Shown: positions 1 to 12,490 of the stretch, piece after piece
How the letters are laid out: each line of letters opens with the position of its first letter
Numbering within the stretch: position 1 is the stretch's first letter
Assembly (NCBI GenBank): GCA_014904985.1
Contig: MU129110.1
Location: 42,707-106,706, forward strand
DNA from: Hydnum rufescens UP504
Taxonomy: Eukaryota > Basidiomycota > Agaricomycetes > Cantharellales > Hydnaceae
Direction of reading: 5' to 3'
Length of the DNA: 64,000 bases
The notes under the pieces: generated by a model
Seen by the model: only the letters and a program-made list of their open reading frames with translations
Told to the model about the DNA's origin: nothing
Database searches by the model: none
Program-made: the position numbers and the translations under genes

Positions 1-573
1 GACCTGATGTCTTCCATTCCCCCCCCCGCCCCTCCGCTCTCGATGCATTGTAATCCGTGCAACCCTGGGCTGCCTCTATGTGTACCTTTGTGGAAACGTC
101 CATGCCCTCTTCTTCCCTCTTCCTCCTGGTCGGCGATTTCACTTGTACTGCGTTTCCCATCACATTGTGTTCTACCTCACTCTTCGTTTACGAAAAAAAC
201 TGATTTTCATTGTATGAGCGGGTCGCGAGATTCGGGCGGGCTGGCCTATGGCTCCACCTATTAAGTAGATTACAGTAACCATTTGAAAAAAACTGATATA
301 TTAGAAAATGTGAGATATTATAACCTATTATAATAGATTAATAATAGGTGGGAAATCAAAACACAGCAGGGAGCCTAGAGGGATGCTGAGGACAACTGGG
401 TGTGTCACTGTGCACAAGGTTCCAGTTGATCCTCTTCGGTGTCTTCCGAGGCAAGGCGCGCCCAACTTCAAAATTATGGAGGCTGTACTAGACCAGCTCA
501 TTCGCTCTCTCCGTTCTGACCGTGTCTCCCCCAACCCACGGTCTTTCCAGTCACTCAGTTTCTATCACCCACA
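1..573. other. Intergenic, no supported gene
   Basis: Short open frames exist on both strands but none shows a recognisable domain, a plausible exon chain or biased codon use. Poly-C and AT-rich patches occur at about 20-30 and 280-350. Confidence 0.4.
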
Positions 574-1275
574 ATGAACGATACAAGTAGACCAAGGCAG
601 ATGTGGACTCGGCGCTTACTTGCATTCTTCACACTCCGCAAACCCCGAGACCCGAAGCGCAATGTGCACCCCCAACTCCCCAAGAGCATCTCCACGAATG
701 CAATAGTATCTGTGGAGAACGCACTCAGGGAGATTCCTATTGGCATTAGTGGTGCGAGAGCGGGGATCCGTGCTTTCCTGAATGTCATCAAGGAAATAAA
801 TGTTGTCAGTGGGGCGATACGTCGAACTATATGACTGACTGTGTTTGTTCATCCTGCTTGCCGTGCTCTTGTTCGGGATCGATCTAGACTCCTGCCACTG
901 ATGAAAGAACACTGCAACACCTGGAGAGTGACATTCGTCTCCTTGCAGAGCTTTTGGGACCCCTTGGTTATACGGAATCGTATCTATTCTCTCCTGAACT
1001 TTTACACCAGCTCCGTAGGCTCGGGAGGTGAGGGTTGAATTATCACATGGAATTCATTCAGGATTGACTGGAGGATGTCATCGGGGCCAACCCATGTGCA
1101 GGAAGTTGCAGGACACTTCCTGGACGATGAAGCAGTCGATATCGCCCGGTGAACATAGGCGCCGCTTCTTTTCCAGTGAACCCGAGAATACTGGGGGTGA
1201 CCTGAACTTATTCGCGGAAGGCTTCCATCTCATTTTGGACAAATTTCGTGTGCGCCTCTCTCGCATTGGGGTCAT
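574..1275 (+). CDS. Unrecognised multi-exon gene, helical N-terminal-like fragment
   Basis: A frame opens at ATG 574 and can be followed through plausible introns. The first has donor GTCAGT near 805 and an acceptor near 889. A second lies at about 1027-1062, with a GTGAGG donor. The joined peptide is rich in amphipathic helix, for example ENALREIPIG, then LESDIRLLAELLGPLGY, then LILDKFRVRLSRIG. The pattern loosely recalls the helical N-terminal bundle seen in many fungal NLR-type or HeLo-like proteins, but I cannot place it in a family. A possible third intron would be only about 28 nt, so the 3' end is unsure. The peptide continuity argues for a real or recently dead gene. Confidence in the function is very low. 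Confidence 0.3.
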
Positions 1276-1687
1276 CAGTTACATGTTTCCCAATTCGTAT
1301 TATTCCACCCTTCCTTCTGACTCTAGGTGACTGCACTCCCAATGTATTCAGTCAGCACGATGGAGGCGGCGGTGCGCCCATTGGGTATTGTATCAAACTC
1401 TTCATGCGCCCTACTTCCGTTTTTGGATTGGGCCGTACAATCCAGACAGGTCATGGATCACCACTTCGGTCTCATCCAAACCTTGCGCCTGTGTGGTAGA
1501 GGATACAGAGTCAGCAGAGCACGGCGTCGTGTCTATGACTCTAACCCTTCCGCCGAACCTCGAGTACGCAAATACATTTTCCTTCATGTAGGATTGTTGA
1601 ATGCAAGGGGGATTGAAAATTGGTTGGAGATAGAAATAACCGCAACCAGTAGTGCGTGGATATCTTCGGTCTCACGTTTCTTTCAGT

Positions 1688-2080
1688 ATGGCATTAATAC
1701 TGATCGCAAGCACTGGATTGAAAGCGCAAGGGATAGTAACTTTTTCCCCGACGAACGAGGCTCTAGTTCGTGGTGCTGTCGCATTCAGCGATCTCCCCGT
1801 CTTAGTAGGAGATCCGGGTCAATCAATGAGTGACCTGGCGAGGCAGATCGAAGATGGCCTACATGCCATTCCACTAGTTAGGTTTTCTTCCAATGTATTC
1901 ACTTAATCCGCAACTGACAAGACACTTGTGCAGTTTCGGTCATACGATGTGTATACGATGTTTCTTCCCTATAGTCGGCAGGGTGTGGATCCTCCCGGGA
2001 ACCAACTTTATGGCCGCTTGGACAAGTGGAAGGCGTTCATTCATCATTTACTTACTGATGAGGTGCGCCGTGAACTATGA
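1688..2080 (+). CDS. Small two-exon gene of unknown function
   Basis: Exon 1 (1688-1876) starts at the first in-frame ATG and is joined in phase 0 to exon 2 (1934-2080) by a 57-nt intron with a GTTAGG donor and CAG acceptor. The product is about 130 residues counting both exons. Exon 1 contains the stretch NEALVRGAVAF, which recalls a motif near the end of fungal Hsp70-like (HSPA12-type) proteins. Exon 2 ends in a charged helix, RLDKWKAFIHHLLTDEVRRE, just before TGA. It may be the 3' end of a longer gene that starts upstream. I do not recognise the family with confidence, and the Hsp70 likeness is only a hint. Confidence 0.35.
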
Positions 2081-2828
2081 GCACGGGTTCCAGGTGAGCA
2101 TAGAAGACATGAGTGGGGTTTACAATGAAGGAAGAGGTTTAACCACCCCAAACACTGGACTTATGTGCGCAGTGGAGCCGGAATCATACGGATTTGAAAG
2201 CCTTGTTACTTTAGTTGATGGTACGGTGTAAACATGACAATCGAACCTGAGCCCTTCACAGTCATCGCATATTTTCTCCCCGAGAACATAGCGGGGGGAA
2301 CTCATTCGACGTAGTAGTACACGCGAATGGGTTTGTCCGTCTTCAAACATAGGCACGATCACTTTGTATACACGTAACACCCAATTATATTGACTATTGC
2401 CATCCAAATGTATGGTTAAGGTCCCAAATAAATCACCTGATTCTTACGGGTGCCGTGGAGATCCAAGTTGTAGTCCGAGGCACGAGGACTACACACGCAG
2501 GTTGAACCGTTGAAGGAAGGAGCGGAAACCGCCGAAACCTTGCTTCCGCTTCGTTTCGTCGCGTCTCGACGGCCTCACTGTCCCGGCCAGCAGAGCCTGG
2601 GGGAGGCCCTGTTTTCTTTTCCCCTCGTTTATGATGGTGTGGTCTTTGTTGGTGTCTAGTCGTGAGTCCCACCCATCCCGTGCCCGCCCTCCCTCACAGT
2701 CGGGCCGGGTGCCGGGTTCTCACGCCAAATTGCCTGCGGCAATTTTCACACACCTACACCAGCAGAGACCTGCCATGGATGCAGGCAGACTGCTTCGGAG
2801 GTCACGCGGATGACTTCACTAGCTCCCC
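2081..2828. other. No supported gene
   Basis: A minus-strand open frame (2407-2120) of 95 codons lacks recognisable features. From about 2430 the sequence becomes GC-rich and CpG-containing up to the palindrome. Confidence 0.35.
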
Positions 2829-3930
2829 CGGTATACAGTCGATGAGTCCCACTCGGCAATGCGGGCCTTGTTGCCGTTGACGACGGTTACGGAGGACTCA
2901 ACGCCGGGACGAAGGACCGGGAGAGATACGGAAGGCGCCGGGTATTTTGCGGAAAGTATTTTAACAATATCTCATTGAATATTGAGTATTTATCCTCGCT
3001 GTAAAATCAAACGAGTCCCAGTTGATCATCTGCACCCTCTGGCATGCTCAGAGAGTCATAATTTGAAGATTTAGATGTTAAATCACCATAGCCGGGGGTA
3101 TTTTAGATTTCTCAGGTGAACCACCGAGACTCACAATAAATATAGCATAATACTGTTTGTCTAGACAATAGAGACCCTCTTGAAAAGACATCAGCACAAT
3201 ATTCGAATATTTAGAGATGGAGTCGGGTACCGTATTTTTCATTTTTCGGGCGAACCACGGCGAACTAAGCGATAAAACTATTATAATATTAGAGCCTCTG
3301 TTTTCCTCTGCCTCTTAAAGCAAAAAATGGCGCGATTGAAGAACATTTGATTCCTCACCGTACCACTTAGTAAGTAATAAGGTGGACGGTGTAAAATTCA
3401 TTTAGTGGGGTCAAATGTTATTCGATCGCTCTAATTTTTTCTCGGAGAGGCAGAGGGAGATAGAGCCTCTAATATAATAATATTTTTATTAGTTAGTTTG
3501 CCGTGGTTCGCCCGAAAAATGAAACATACGGTAGCCGCCCGACTTAATCTCTAAATATTTGAATATTGTGCTGGTTTCTTTTCAAGAGGGTAGGTATTGT
3601 CTAGAGATACAGTATTATGCTATATTTATTGTGTGAGTCTCAGTGGTTCACCTGAGAAATCTAAAATACCCCCGACTATGATGATTTAACATCTAAATCT
3701 TCAAATTACGACTCTCTGAGCATGCCAGAGGGTGCAGATGATCAACTGGGACTCATTTGATTCTACAGCGAGGATAAATATTTAATATTCAATGTCAAAA
3801 TACTTTGGGCAAACCGCCCGGCGCCTTCCGTATCTCTCCCGGTCCCTTCGTCCCGGCGTTGAGTCCTCCATAACCGTCATCAACGGCAACGAGGCCCGCC
3901 TTACCGAGTGGGACTCATCGACTATATACC
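2829..3930. repeat. 1.1-kb near-perfect palindrome (foldback element)
   Basis: The left end GGTATACAGTCGATGAGTCC is mirrored by GGACTCATCGACTATATACC at the right end. Matching continues inward with scattered substitutions to a centre at about 3380, where CACCGTACCACTTAGTAA faces its mirror with almost no loop. Each arm is about 550 bp. There is no open frame of note inside. The two arms differ mainly by C/T and G/A changes. The structure fits a non-autonomous foldback or a head-to-head duplicated MITE. No certain target-site duplication was identified at the ends. Confidence 0.9.
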
Positions 3931-3949
3931 CCAAATGGCCCCTCAAACC

Positions 3950-4380
3950 CTCTCTTACTTAAGTAAGAATCGGGGATTGACTTGGCATGACTTCAGCTTT
4001 GCTCAAGTCATTGAGTCAAAATTTAACGCACAATAGGTACAAACATTGAATCATCCACATCAAGCTTAGTCTCACCAGTGACAATGATGTGGAAATGAGA
4101 CATTTCCATCAATCCACCAAGCAAGGTGAGTTTCTGCCATCTCTCTATGCCCTTGTTTCTGCCATATGGGGAACTTGATGCTTAGGGCCTGAACAGTTGA
4201 AAGAATCTGAATCTATGAGTACAAACAATTGATCCAGAAACACACAGCATACCTTTGCAACAATATATTTATATTGATACATACATATTTTTGACTTAAG
4301 TCAGGTTGAGTCGAAGTCGAGTCGGTAAATTTGACTTGACTTCGGAGATAAGCCAAAGTCGACGGAAGTCGTGCGGAGTC
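3950..4380. repeat. Possible short element rich in GACTT/AAGTC motifs
   Basis: Segments at about 3955-4030 and 4290-4375 are dense in GACTT, GAGTC and their complements, and partly mirror each other (TTTTGACT with AAGTCA motifs). They could be the degenerate ends of a roughly 400-bp inverted-repeat element. The sequence between them has no gene. Confidence 0.25.
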
Positions 4381-4389
4381 GCGGCAACA

Positions 4390-6552
4390 CTAGCAGAGGG
4401 GCGTTGCTGTAATCAGCTCTGATGCCAGAAATAGGATTCCAGTCCCAGCGACGGCAATTTTCATGGTGCGACTGGAATACGTCCCCAACGTGGTGACATG
4501 TCTATTGTAAGGGTTCCATGAACCTGAAGAATGGTAGATATCTGAGAAACCAACCAGGCGGCGGATGTGCAGAGATTCGTCCCATACAATCGGAATGTCA
4601 GAACATTGATTTCCCACGAGAGTGCCGGTATTCATCCTCTACTTGGGTTGCTTGAGCCTATGAGTGATACTGGACAGTTCAGAGACCCATCGTTATTGAT
4701 CCTGGGCGTTGATTTCTGTGTTGATGCTGTCCGCAGCTCGTGCTGCTCCCAATACACCATGAACCAAAAAAAGACACTGAGTCCAGTGGGTCCTGGATGG
4801 GTCCGCACAGAGAAAGGGGATACACACCACTCGTGATGTCATTAAAGTTTAAACGCATGGACATTCGGCTAAAGCCAGGGATTCAACAATCCACGCACGG
4901 ATTTACGTTCAACAACTCGCCATTCAGCACACTGATGACAGGCGAAGATGGGCGAAAAGCATCAAGTTCCAGAGACGTTCCACCCAATCAGCAATGAGAA
5001 GGGGGACTGACTCTGCGCGTAGGGACGTCTGCGACCGTTGAATTTCCCTGCATACGGATTACCGATTTAGCCAAGGGATCTACTCACCGCACTAGCCTGT
5101 GTAAACACGTTAAAGCTGATAAAGGTCAGATAACCGCCCTAGTGATCTCAGGAGACAAAAGAAAAGGAGACGAAGAACTCAGGGAGTGCAGTTGAACAAA
5201 ATAAAAGCCCAAAGTGAAAGGCAGGCACCTGGCTCAAGGACGTTTTGGTGGCACCAACAAGAAAGGCATGTGAGGGGGAACGAATTAACGGCAATATACA
5301 CTAGGAACACGGAGGGATGGCAGGATTGAACGATGCATCGCCCGATACACTGGGTGTGCATGCATGTGGCAGCGACGCCGTCGTTGCCCACAGTGAAATG
5401 CCGGCTGTAAAAAAGCGCATGTGACCCAATGAGGGTCACACCCCCAACGCTGCTCTCGAATGAGCATTTAGATATAGTTCCCCATCAATTCTTCACCAGA
5501 AATGAAGAAATGAATCACCGGTTGGCCTGGATGTGTTCACGAACCATTAGTCTCCAATCGTGGGGACCCAACCCCATTTTTCCGCCCAGAAACCATCTTT
5601 CTATCGTTACTCGTGGCCAACTGTCCATGTCTTCTCGTTTCATACATTCGTCTCTTTGGGGGAGATGTCTTCGAATTCTTCTCCTTATCATGCGATACGA
5701 CGAAACAAGAGTCCTCTTGCGTCCCACAGCGGCTTGCCCTGAAATTTTACGTGGTTCATCCTCGGCTCTTTTTTTTTCTCCCTCAAATGGTCATGCTACA
5801 GGAAGATCGATCCCTTTGTTTCTCCATCTTTCACTGGACAAATTTTACAATCCGTTCATCTCTGTCCCTGTGATGAACCATGATACGGATCCCGCTCACT
5901 TTCCTCTGGAATCCCACCGAACTTCTCGAGGTTTTCGGGCACCCGCACTCGCTGCGTGGTGACTGCGGATGACCATGAATTACAGGCTTCTTTAAATATC
6001 CTGCTCTCAATCTGCCCTTGAAGCAGATTTGAACTGATCCCACATTTATACTAAATCATAGAACCATACTGGCCCTGGGAAGCGGGGGTTTTTCCATCTC
6101 TATGTGGGATCTTCTGATTATTAACAAGCTGTTTCTGCTTCTGCTTGCGCTTCTGAGTTGTAAGGCCGCCTATTAAATACTCAAGGTATAGAATACTCAG
6201 GCATTGTCGCTTCCAGTGTCTTCGGAGTTTATGGTATCTACAGACTCGAGGATGGTGCTTGAGCCTGTTCCGGATAAGGAATGAACCTGCGGTAATCAAG
6301 GACGGAGAGCTCCCTACCCAGGCGAGCAAATACACTCCACACTGAGATCGGATTGATCACTAATCGACGGAATAACATTTTGCAGTAAAGGGGCCGATTG
6401 TCCTGATTTGTAGGGGGGATCATGCGTGCCTCAGACTCATTCAGGGAGGGCTGCGAGTGTCGAATGAGCGGCGCTCGTTCTCATAAGGCATGTGATCTAC
6501 GAGTTTACTTTAAACACTGAAAACATTCGTCAGGTTGTGATGTTCCCCCAGG
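4390..6552. other. No recognisable gene
   Basis: Several open frames of 60-177 codons lie on both strands. The longest is on the plus strand at 5429-5962. None shows domains, and overlapping frames on the opposite strand look equally plausible. The base composition, with normal CpG content, is like host DNA rather than the CpG-poor repeats further on. Short unrecognised or decayed genes are possible here. Confidence 0.3.
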
Positions 6553-8029
6553 ATGCTCTTTCCCTGGATCTCAATCTTGGCTCTCGTCTCTGAAATATTC
6601 GACTCGGCACTTGCTTCTCCCGCAAACCCGTCTTGTCCCACTGTCCAGATTCGAAAAGAGTGGCGACAGCTCTCCGACGACCAAAAGACGAATTGGCTTT
6701 CTGCTGTGAAAGTATGTGTATATATTTCCGTGCATTCAACACCACACCCCGATCCCATAACCCGTTGCTGCAGTGTCTGTCGCACAAGCCGCGCAGTAGG
6801 ACCTTTGTGCCCTCACATTCTCCACCGGACATAGTGGCGTATAACACTAGTGGCTCTCTTTATGACGATTTTGTTTTTTTACACATGGAACAGAATCACT
6901 GGGTATGTACCAGTGGACTAGCGGGTGCTCGTGTGGCAAGTTTCTCATGTGCTTCTATAGATCCATTTCACGGGATTCTTCCTTCCGTGGCATCGGTGGT
7001 TCGTATACCATTTCACTAAATCATTGAAGGAGGAATGTGGATATGAAGGAGTAGCACCGTACTGGGATTGGACACTCGGTGAATCCTTGGCCCAAGAGCC
7101 CTATTCAAGGAGACAAGGAGCGGACTTATCGACAGACTCTCTTTAGATTCGGTGGACGTATATGGGTCCTCATTCTTTAAAGAATCGTCCCCCATTTCTG
7201 GCCTCGGGGGCTGGGGCCACCCCGAAAATGATTATACCGTTTCAGATGGTGCCTTGTCGTCTGGATTCGCGTTATCGTACCCTGTCTATCATCATCTGCG
7301 CCGTAACTGGACCATACAACCATACATTGCCCTAGCCGCTGTGGAGCCTTCGATATTCCCTAATCCATACGTTTTAGCAAACTCGACTTTCACGGTAAGT
7401 CCCTGGGTAATCCCGAATCTTCTAGCGATCCTGATTTTGTGCCGTTCTTACCGGATTATGAAGCCAGAGAAGGTTTGGAATTTGACAAATAGCTATGTTG
7501 GGGACTATATTGGCTTTCAGACGGACCTTGAGCAACCTGAACACATGCATGCTGCGGTACATCTCATGATGGGCGGCGATCTTGGAGGTGAATCTTCCCG
7601 TGTCTTGAATGATGACCCGGTGGAATGTTACTCACGGCTTTTCTTAGGAACGTGCCCGGCTTCCGCGCCGCCGACCTGTGTAGGTGGGTCGACATTTTCC
7701 GTTAATGGTTTGTCTACTTTTCATTGGAAGTTATATTTATAACATTATAAGTGCTGAATTTTCTTGGGCTTTTGTTGTATGCAGATCCCCTGTTCATGTT
7801 GCATCATGCAATGGTTGACAAAATTTGGGCCAATTGGCAGGCAAAGGACCATCGTAATGCTGTTGCATTTGCGGGTGGTAGCACTCAAGACCCTACATAT
7901 GTGGGCTACCCCACTGGGATGGCACCATGGTTGAACCTCAGCAGCCCCATTCCCACAGATGGACTCTTCCCATCCACAACTGTGGGAGATATTCTTAGTA
8001 TTCAGCAGCTGTGTTATTGTTATGAATAG
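6553..8029 (+). CDS. Tyrosinase (type-3 copper polyphenol oxidase), secreted form
   Basis: Seven exons join in frame: 6553-6711, 6774-6902, 6961-7078, 7147-7394, 7464-7587, 7648-7683 and 7785-8029, giving 352 residues and a natural TAG stop. The first ~22 residues form a signal peptide ending near ALAS. The CuA site is visible as HMEQNHW followed by HFTGFFLPWHRWF. Next comes the conserved GVAPYWDWTL. The CuB site shows HAAVH and DPLFMLHHAMVDKIW. The family oxidises mono- and diphenols to quinones (melanin and tanning chemistry). The length matches the short fungal secreted tyrosinases without a large C-terminal cap. Intron 4 ends in AAG rather than YAG, the only odd splice site. No lesion was found, so the gene looks functional. 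The flanking DNA is repeat-rich, especially downstream. Confidence 0.92.
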
Positions 8030-8657
8030 CAACCCTGTTGATCTTAACTGTTTTTTGCTCCATAATCCAGTTATTGATGTTTTCAATCCACTTCATCTGC
8101 TGTTGATATGTTTTTGAGCAGAATGGCTTTCTTTTATTGTATGTTTGCATTCCATATATTCAGGTGTTCAGGTTTTGTCTGAATCAGTGAAAACTGAACC
8201 AACCCCTGACCGTGGCAAGCATAACCCCAGGGGGCCCTTTGTAAGGACCCATTGTCCTAGACTGTAATAACATGTCCTTCAACTTCAAAGGGATATTGGT
8301 GCAATAAGACCCGCAAATGATGCAAATCACATGATAAGTACTACGTTGGCAGGCGTGCTAATTGCCGGAATCTGGATGGTCCGTCGTGCTGTACGGACAC
8401 AAGGTGAAGTCATTCTGCTTCCTTGTTAATGCAAAAATATATTGACATGGATGCTGAAATGGAATCCTAGGCATAAAATGTGTCTGGCAGAGAATCCCCC
8501 CAGGTCTTTTTCATAGTGTGCCAATGCTTCTCCTGGTGGATTGCCTCTCCTAAGGTAATAACACCTTGGATGTCCTTTACAATCTCTTCAATGTGTTTTG
8601 GATGGAATTTGAAGTCACGGGAGGAGATTTCTGAGTAAATCTGATCAAAAATTTCCT
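8030..8657. other. Tyrosinase 3' flank and MULE 3' non-coding end
   Basis: There is no open frame of note. CpG becomes rare here, like the adjoining transposon, so the transposon edge probably lies in this interval. I could not find its terminal repeat. Confidence 0.35.
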
Positions 8658-10160
8658 TCAGAACTTGAAGGTAGCTCTCTTTGAACTGGTCCTAATTGGA
8701 ATCTTATCAGTAAAGGGCCAAGTGAACTCTGAGATCTGTCCTACATGAGTGAGTCCATCAAACTTGGCAGCATCATTCCATGGTGAGTCTATGGTGTTGC
8801 TACCAAGTTCATGGGGATCTGAATTGAGATTATCAGAATCAAGGTTATTGGATTTGTCATGAGGCACCAAGATTGTTTCTTGAACAGGTGCCAATACATC
8901 TCTGTGTATCCCAGGAAGATGATAAAAGGGGGTTGTTTGTTGCTGCCAAAGATTGTAAAAGAACTGAAGATCATGCTTGATCCCCACTTCCCCTAGAGCC
9001 ACATTTGCCAATCAGATGAGGTGCTTGCAAATAAGGAAGTGGCTATGAAGATATGATGGACAGCTGCATGTCCAATCATGTAAGGAGGTGTTGTATGTGC
9101 CTGCTTCCCACTCCTCCTCCTGAAGCCAGTCCAGGCACTCTTGCCACCATGCCTTGGTATTTCTGGGATTACTAATGGTAACCTTCTCTTTTGCAGTTTG
9201 GCAGACATCATCAGGCTTTGAATAGTCAGCCCATAACTTCTTGAAATCACATTGCCATGGTGCAAGGGATTTTGGGCAGCTGAGATGATGATGATCCATA
9301 TTGTTAAGGGTTGTTCCTAGTATGGGGGAGTGATTACATAATCAGGCCAAGTAGGAATGGGAAGCCCTTAATATATCTGATGCATGGATTCACAAAGTGA
9401 ATGATTATATAATGTCATGGAAGATGGGAACACAGAGAGCAGAGTGAAAGAACTGAATTCCCAAGAGACTTAAGACAAGAGAGAATGGATGAAGAGAGAG
9501 TCAGGTACAGACATATATTCTCAATCTTTCTAAGGAGCTAGAGTACTGGAGGTAGCTACTTATATAGAGATCAAGGACAATGAGGGAGGAGGTACAATAA
9601 GGCAAGGGGGATGAATAAGCACAAAGGTGAGGTGAGGTCACATGATGGGGTTATGTAAGAGGTTATGAGTACAACTCATAACACATATGGTATGAAAGTT
9701 TGAGATTGACAGTAGGAATAATTTGCATGAGAATCAGATGAACAATGAAGTTGATGTGAGGTTGATTAAATGACATGAGTGTTGTATGCTTCAGGTGGTT
9801 CCAAAAACCTTCAACCACCATAGTTGTTCTCAAAACCAATATGCACTCTGAGGCAGAGCATGCCCATAATACCCACTTGTTGGGGTAGTACCAAGAGTTC
9901 CATAGGTAAGCCCATACCTGTGACAGGTCATTTTCATTGCGGTATGTGTACATGTCAAGTATGGCACCCTTGTGTATCTCTGCTGCTGTCAAGAAGGTAT
10001 TGTTGGCATCATTCAATGGTATCAATGGGTGCTGACATGAGTGTTGACAGAATTTCTCCATGATGTATCAACAGTATATTTTGGGAGAGAATTCTGGAAG
10101 CTCACTCTTTGAGACTTTGGGTGGATTCAGCCAAATCAGTATTCTTTTCCCATCATGGAT
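8658..10160 (-). pseudogene. MULE transposase, C-terminal part with SWIM zinc finger
   Basis: The upstream piece (10160-9684) carries VWAYLWNSWY, then VLRTTMVVEGFWNHLKH, typical of the region after the MULE catalytic domain. The downstream piece (9301-8658) carries the SWIM finger WTCSCPSYLHSHFLICKHL (CxC, then CxH), followed by FFYNLWQQQTTPFYHLPG. The solo LTR at 9302-9683 interrupts one reading frame; removing it with one target duplication rejoins the frame exactly. A TGA interrupts the frame at 10068-10070, just upstream of the first Met. SWIM fingers in these transposases are thought to bind DNA. The copy is inactive. Confidence 0.8.
9302..9683 (-). mobile_element. Solo LTR with 5-bp target duplication
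   Basis: On the minus strand the element begins TGTTATGAG and ends CCCTTAACA, 382 bp long, with a TATATAAG box near the middle. It is flanked on both sides by CATAT (9297-9301 and 9684-9688), a perfect 5-bp duplication as made by LTR retrotransposon integrase. No internal retrotransposon sequence remains, so it is a recombination product. It lies within the MULE reading frame and is therefore younger than the MULE. Confidence 0.88.
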
Positions 10161-10310
10161 GATGATGATATGGGGCGGTTGACTAGTACAATGGATAACT
10201 TATATGGATCACATGAGATATGGACCTCTCATGGTAATCTGTCTCATGCTTACCTCTCTGTCTTCTTCAACACTAATTTCAGCCTCGCCCACTTGCCTTG
10301 GTTGTGCACT

Positions 10311-11400
10311 GTGGAAGATAAAAACATCCATCAGAAAATGTGATATCACCACACTTCCAGCCTTTGGACAATCACATGACCAATTACAAAATTAATTACA
10401 GCATGCACAGAAACCAAATTCATTCTATTACTCTGTCAGTTTTGATCAGAAATGCTTGCCCATATAACACTTGGAAAGCTATGATTCATACCTTTCAAAT
10501 GGTACCAAAGACAAGTTGAACAGACCAGAACTGCACTCTCCAGGCTGATTTTACTATCAGAAACCAAATCTTTCAGTATTTAATGAATTTATCTGTCAGT
10601 TTGCATCCAATCTGCTCAGAACCACTGCACCTAGAAAGCTGTTGAAAATCCACATCTAATGGTACTGAGCATGCTGAGAACAGATTAAAACTGCATTCTA
10701 CAGAATGATATGACTATCAAAACCAACACCCACCAGTATTTCATGAATTTCTCCATCAGTTCACATCCAATCTGCTCAGAACCACCACACCCAGAAAGCT
10801 ATTAAAAATCTGCATTGAATGGCACCAATAATACCTATCATGGTGTGGAAGATAAAAACATCCAGTATCAGAAAATGTGAAATCACACCACTTCCAGCAC
10901 TTGGATGATCACATGACCAATTACAAAATTAATTATGGCTATGTGCAGAAACTGAATTTGTTCTATAACTTCATCAGTTTTGATCAGAAATGTACACCCA
11001 TATAATGCTTGGAAAGCTATGATTCACACCTTTCGAATGGTACCAAACACAAGTTGAATGGACCAAAACTGCACTCTCCAGACTGATTTTACTATCAAAA
11101 TCCGAAATTTCCAGTATTTAATGAATTTCTCCATCAGTTCACATCCAATCTACTCAGAATCACTGTGCCTAGAAAGATGTTAAAAAGCTGCATTGAATGG
11201 TACTGATAATGCCAAGAACAGATCAAAACTGCGCTCTAAAGAATGATATTACTGTTAAAATCAACACCCACCAGTATTTTATGAATTTCTCTATCAGTTT
11301 GCATCCAATCCTTTCAAAACTGCCGTGCCTAGAAAGCTATTAAAAATATGCATCTAATGATACCAAAAATGCCTATCATGGATGCAAACTGCTGTCTATG
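10311..11400 (+). repeat. Tandem satellite-like repeat, two ~540-bp copies made of ~180-bp subunits
   Basis: Copy A (about 10311-10848) and copy B (about 10849-11390) begin with GGAAGATAAAAACATCC and share most of their length. Within each, a roughly 180-bp subunit recurs about three times, recognisable by CATCCAATCTGCTCAGAACC, AGAAAGCT and the GAATTTCTCCATCAGTT segment. A third copy lies at 13189-13730. No coding potential was seen. The repeats lie inside the interval that interrupts the MULE. Confidence 0.8.
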
Positions 11401-12189
11401 CATCAAATCCCACCCCATGCACTTGTTCCCATTATTGTTAGTGGTGTGTAAGCCTGGTGGGCACACAGTTTCACTGATGACTTATAAACTCGTGTATATA
11501 CTCATTTCTCTCCTTTATTCCCTTCTTACTCCTTCCCCCCACAACCAGTGTAAGCAGGCTGGTTATTAAACCAATCCAACCACTGTCCACGATGTTGAGC
11601 CGGGGACAAAAGAGGGGATCACAGATCCAATCCAGATGTTCAGGTCCGAGTGGGGGAAGGTCTTTAGAACAGGGAAATTGCAGTGAGCCAACAAAGCCCA
11701 AGCAATTAAGTGAGAAAATGTATGTTTCAGTCAAATTACCACACCCTAAGAATCTCTTCTTGACACCTTAGTCAAAGTGTAGTTAGAATTCGCTTTTTGT
11801 AGTGAGAAATCACCCAGGGACCAGCAGCTGTTCAAGGAGCTTCAAACTGGAAGGAGGGGGAGAACTTGTGATTTTGTGTGCTAGCTGCACCTAATATGCA
11901 ATCCAGACTTCGACTCAATAGAAAGTGGAAAAGTCGGACTTAAGGGACACACAGAGAAAAAGAAATCAAGTTAAAATCTTCAAAACTGATGGAGATATTC
12001 CAATTTCAAGATAAAAGGGGAGATTGACACATTACATGCTATTCCTCCTTCAAACCTGGACAAGTTCCCTTAAGAAAAAGTGGAATAGGTCGCCCTGAGG
12101 GTCCTCTCCATCGGACATAAGAGGGATGGAAGTAATTCGCTATTTTGAATGGTGGAGCAAAGGGGGAGTCATGGGGAGGGAGTTGTCTT
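11401..12189. other. Non-coding repeat debris, LTR-end-like segment
   Basis: The stretch 11440-11590 has a pyrimidine-rich run and ends ...CAACCACTGTCCACGATG, reminiscent of the 3' end of an LTR followed by an internal region. No partner LTR was found. The rest to 12189 has no open frame with meaning. Confidence 0.25.
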
Positions 12190-12490
12190 GTGAAAAATGG
12201 AGTTCGCGTCCGCTCGTTTTGCCCTTAGTACCGTTCGATGCGCATTTTCAACAGATTTCAGGGCATGGTTGTTTCGAGTTGATCTGATCAAAACTGATGG
12301 AGAAATTCGAAAAATACTCCTTCAGAGTATGAATCATGGCAAGATATTGTTACAGGGACCGCATTTTTGATCCGTTCGTTTCGTGTTTGGTACCGTTCGA
12401 TAGGTACAATTCGTATCTTTCTGGGAGCGGTCGTTTCGAGTCGACCTGATCAAAAATGACGGAGAAATTCGAAAAATACTCCTTCAGAGG
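12190..12490 (-). repeat. Two ~130-150-bp tandem copies related in inverse orientation to the 180-bp repeat
   Basis: Both copies contain the sequences GTACCGTTCGAT, TCGAGT, and GATCAAAA followed by a GGAGAAATTCG segment. The last part is the reverse complement of the CGAATTTCTCCGTCAG segment of the 540-bp repeats, so this is the same family turned around. Confidence 0.55.

Noticed and set aside
5429..5962. 177-codon plus-strand ORF as a gene
   Set aside because: No recognisable motif, composition is unremarkable, and an opposite-strand frame is equally open.
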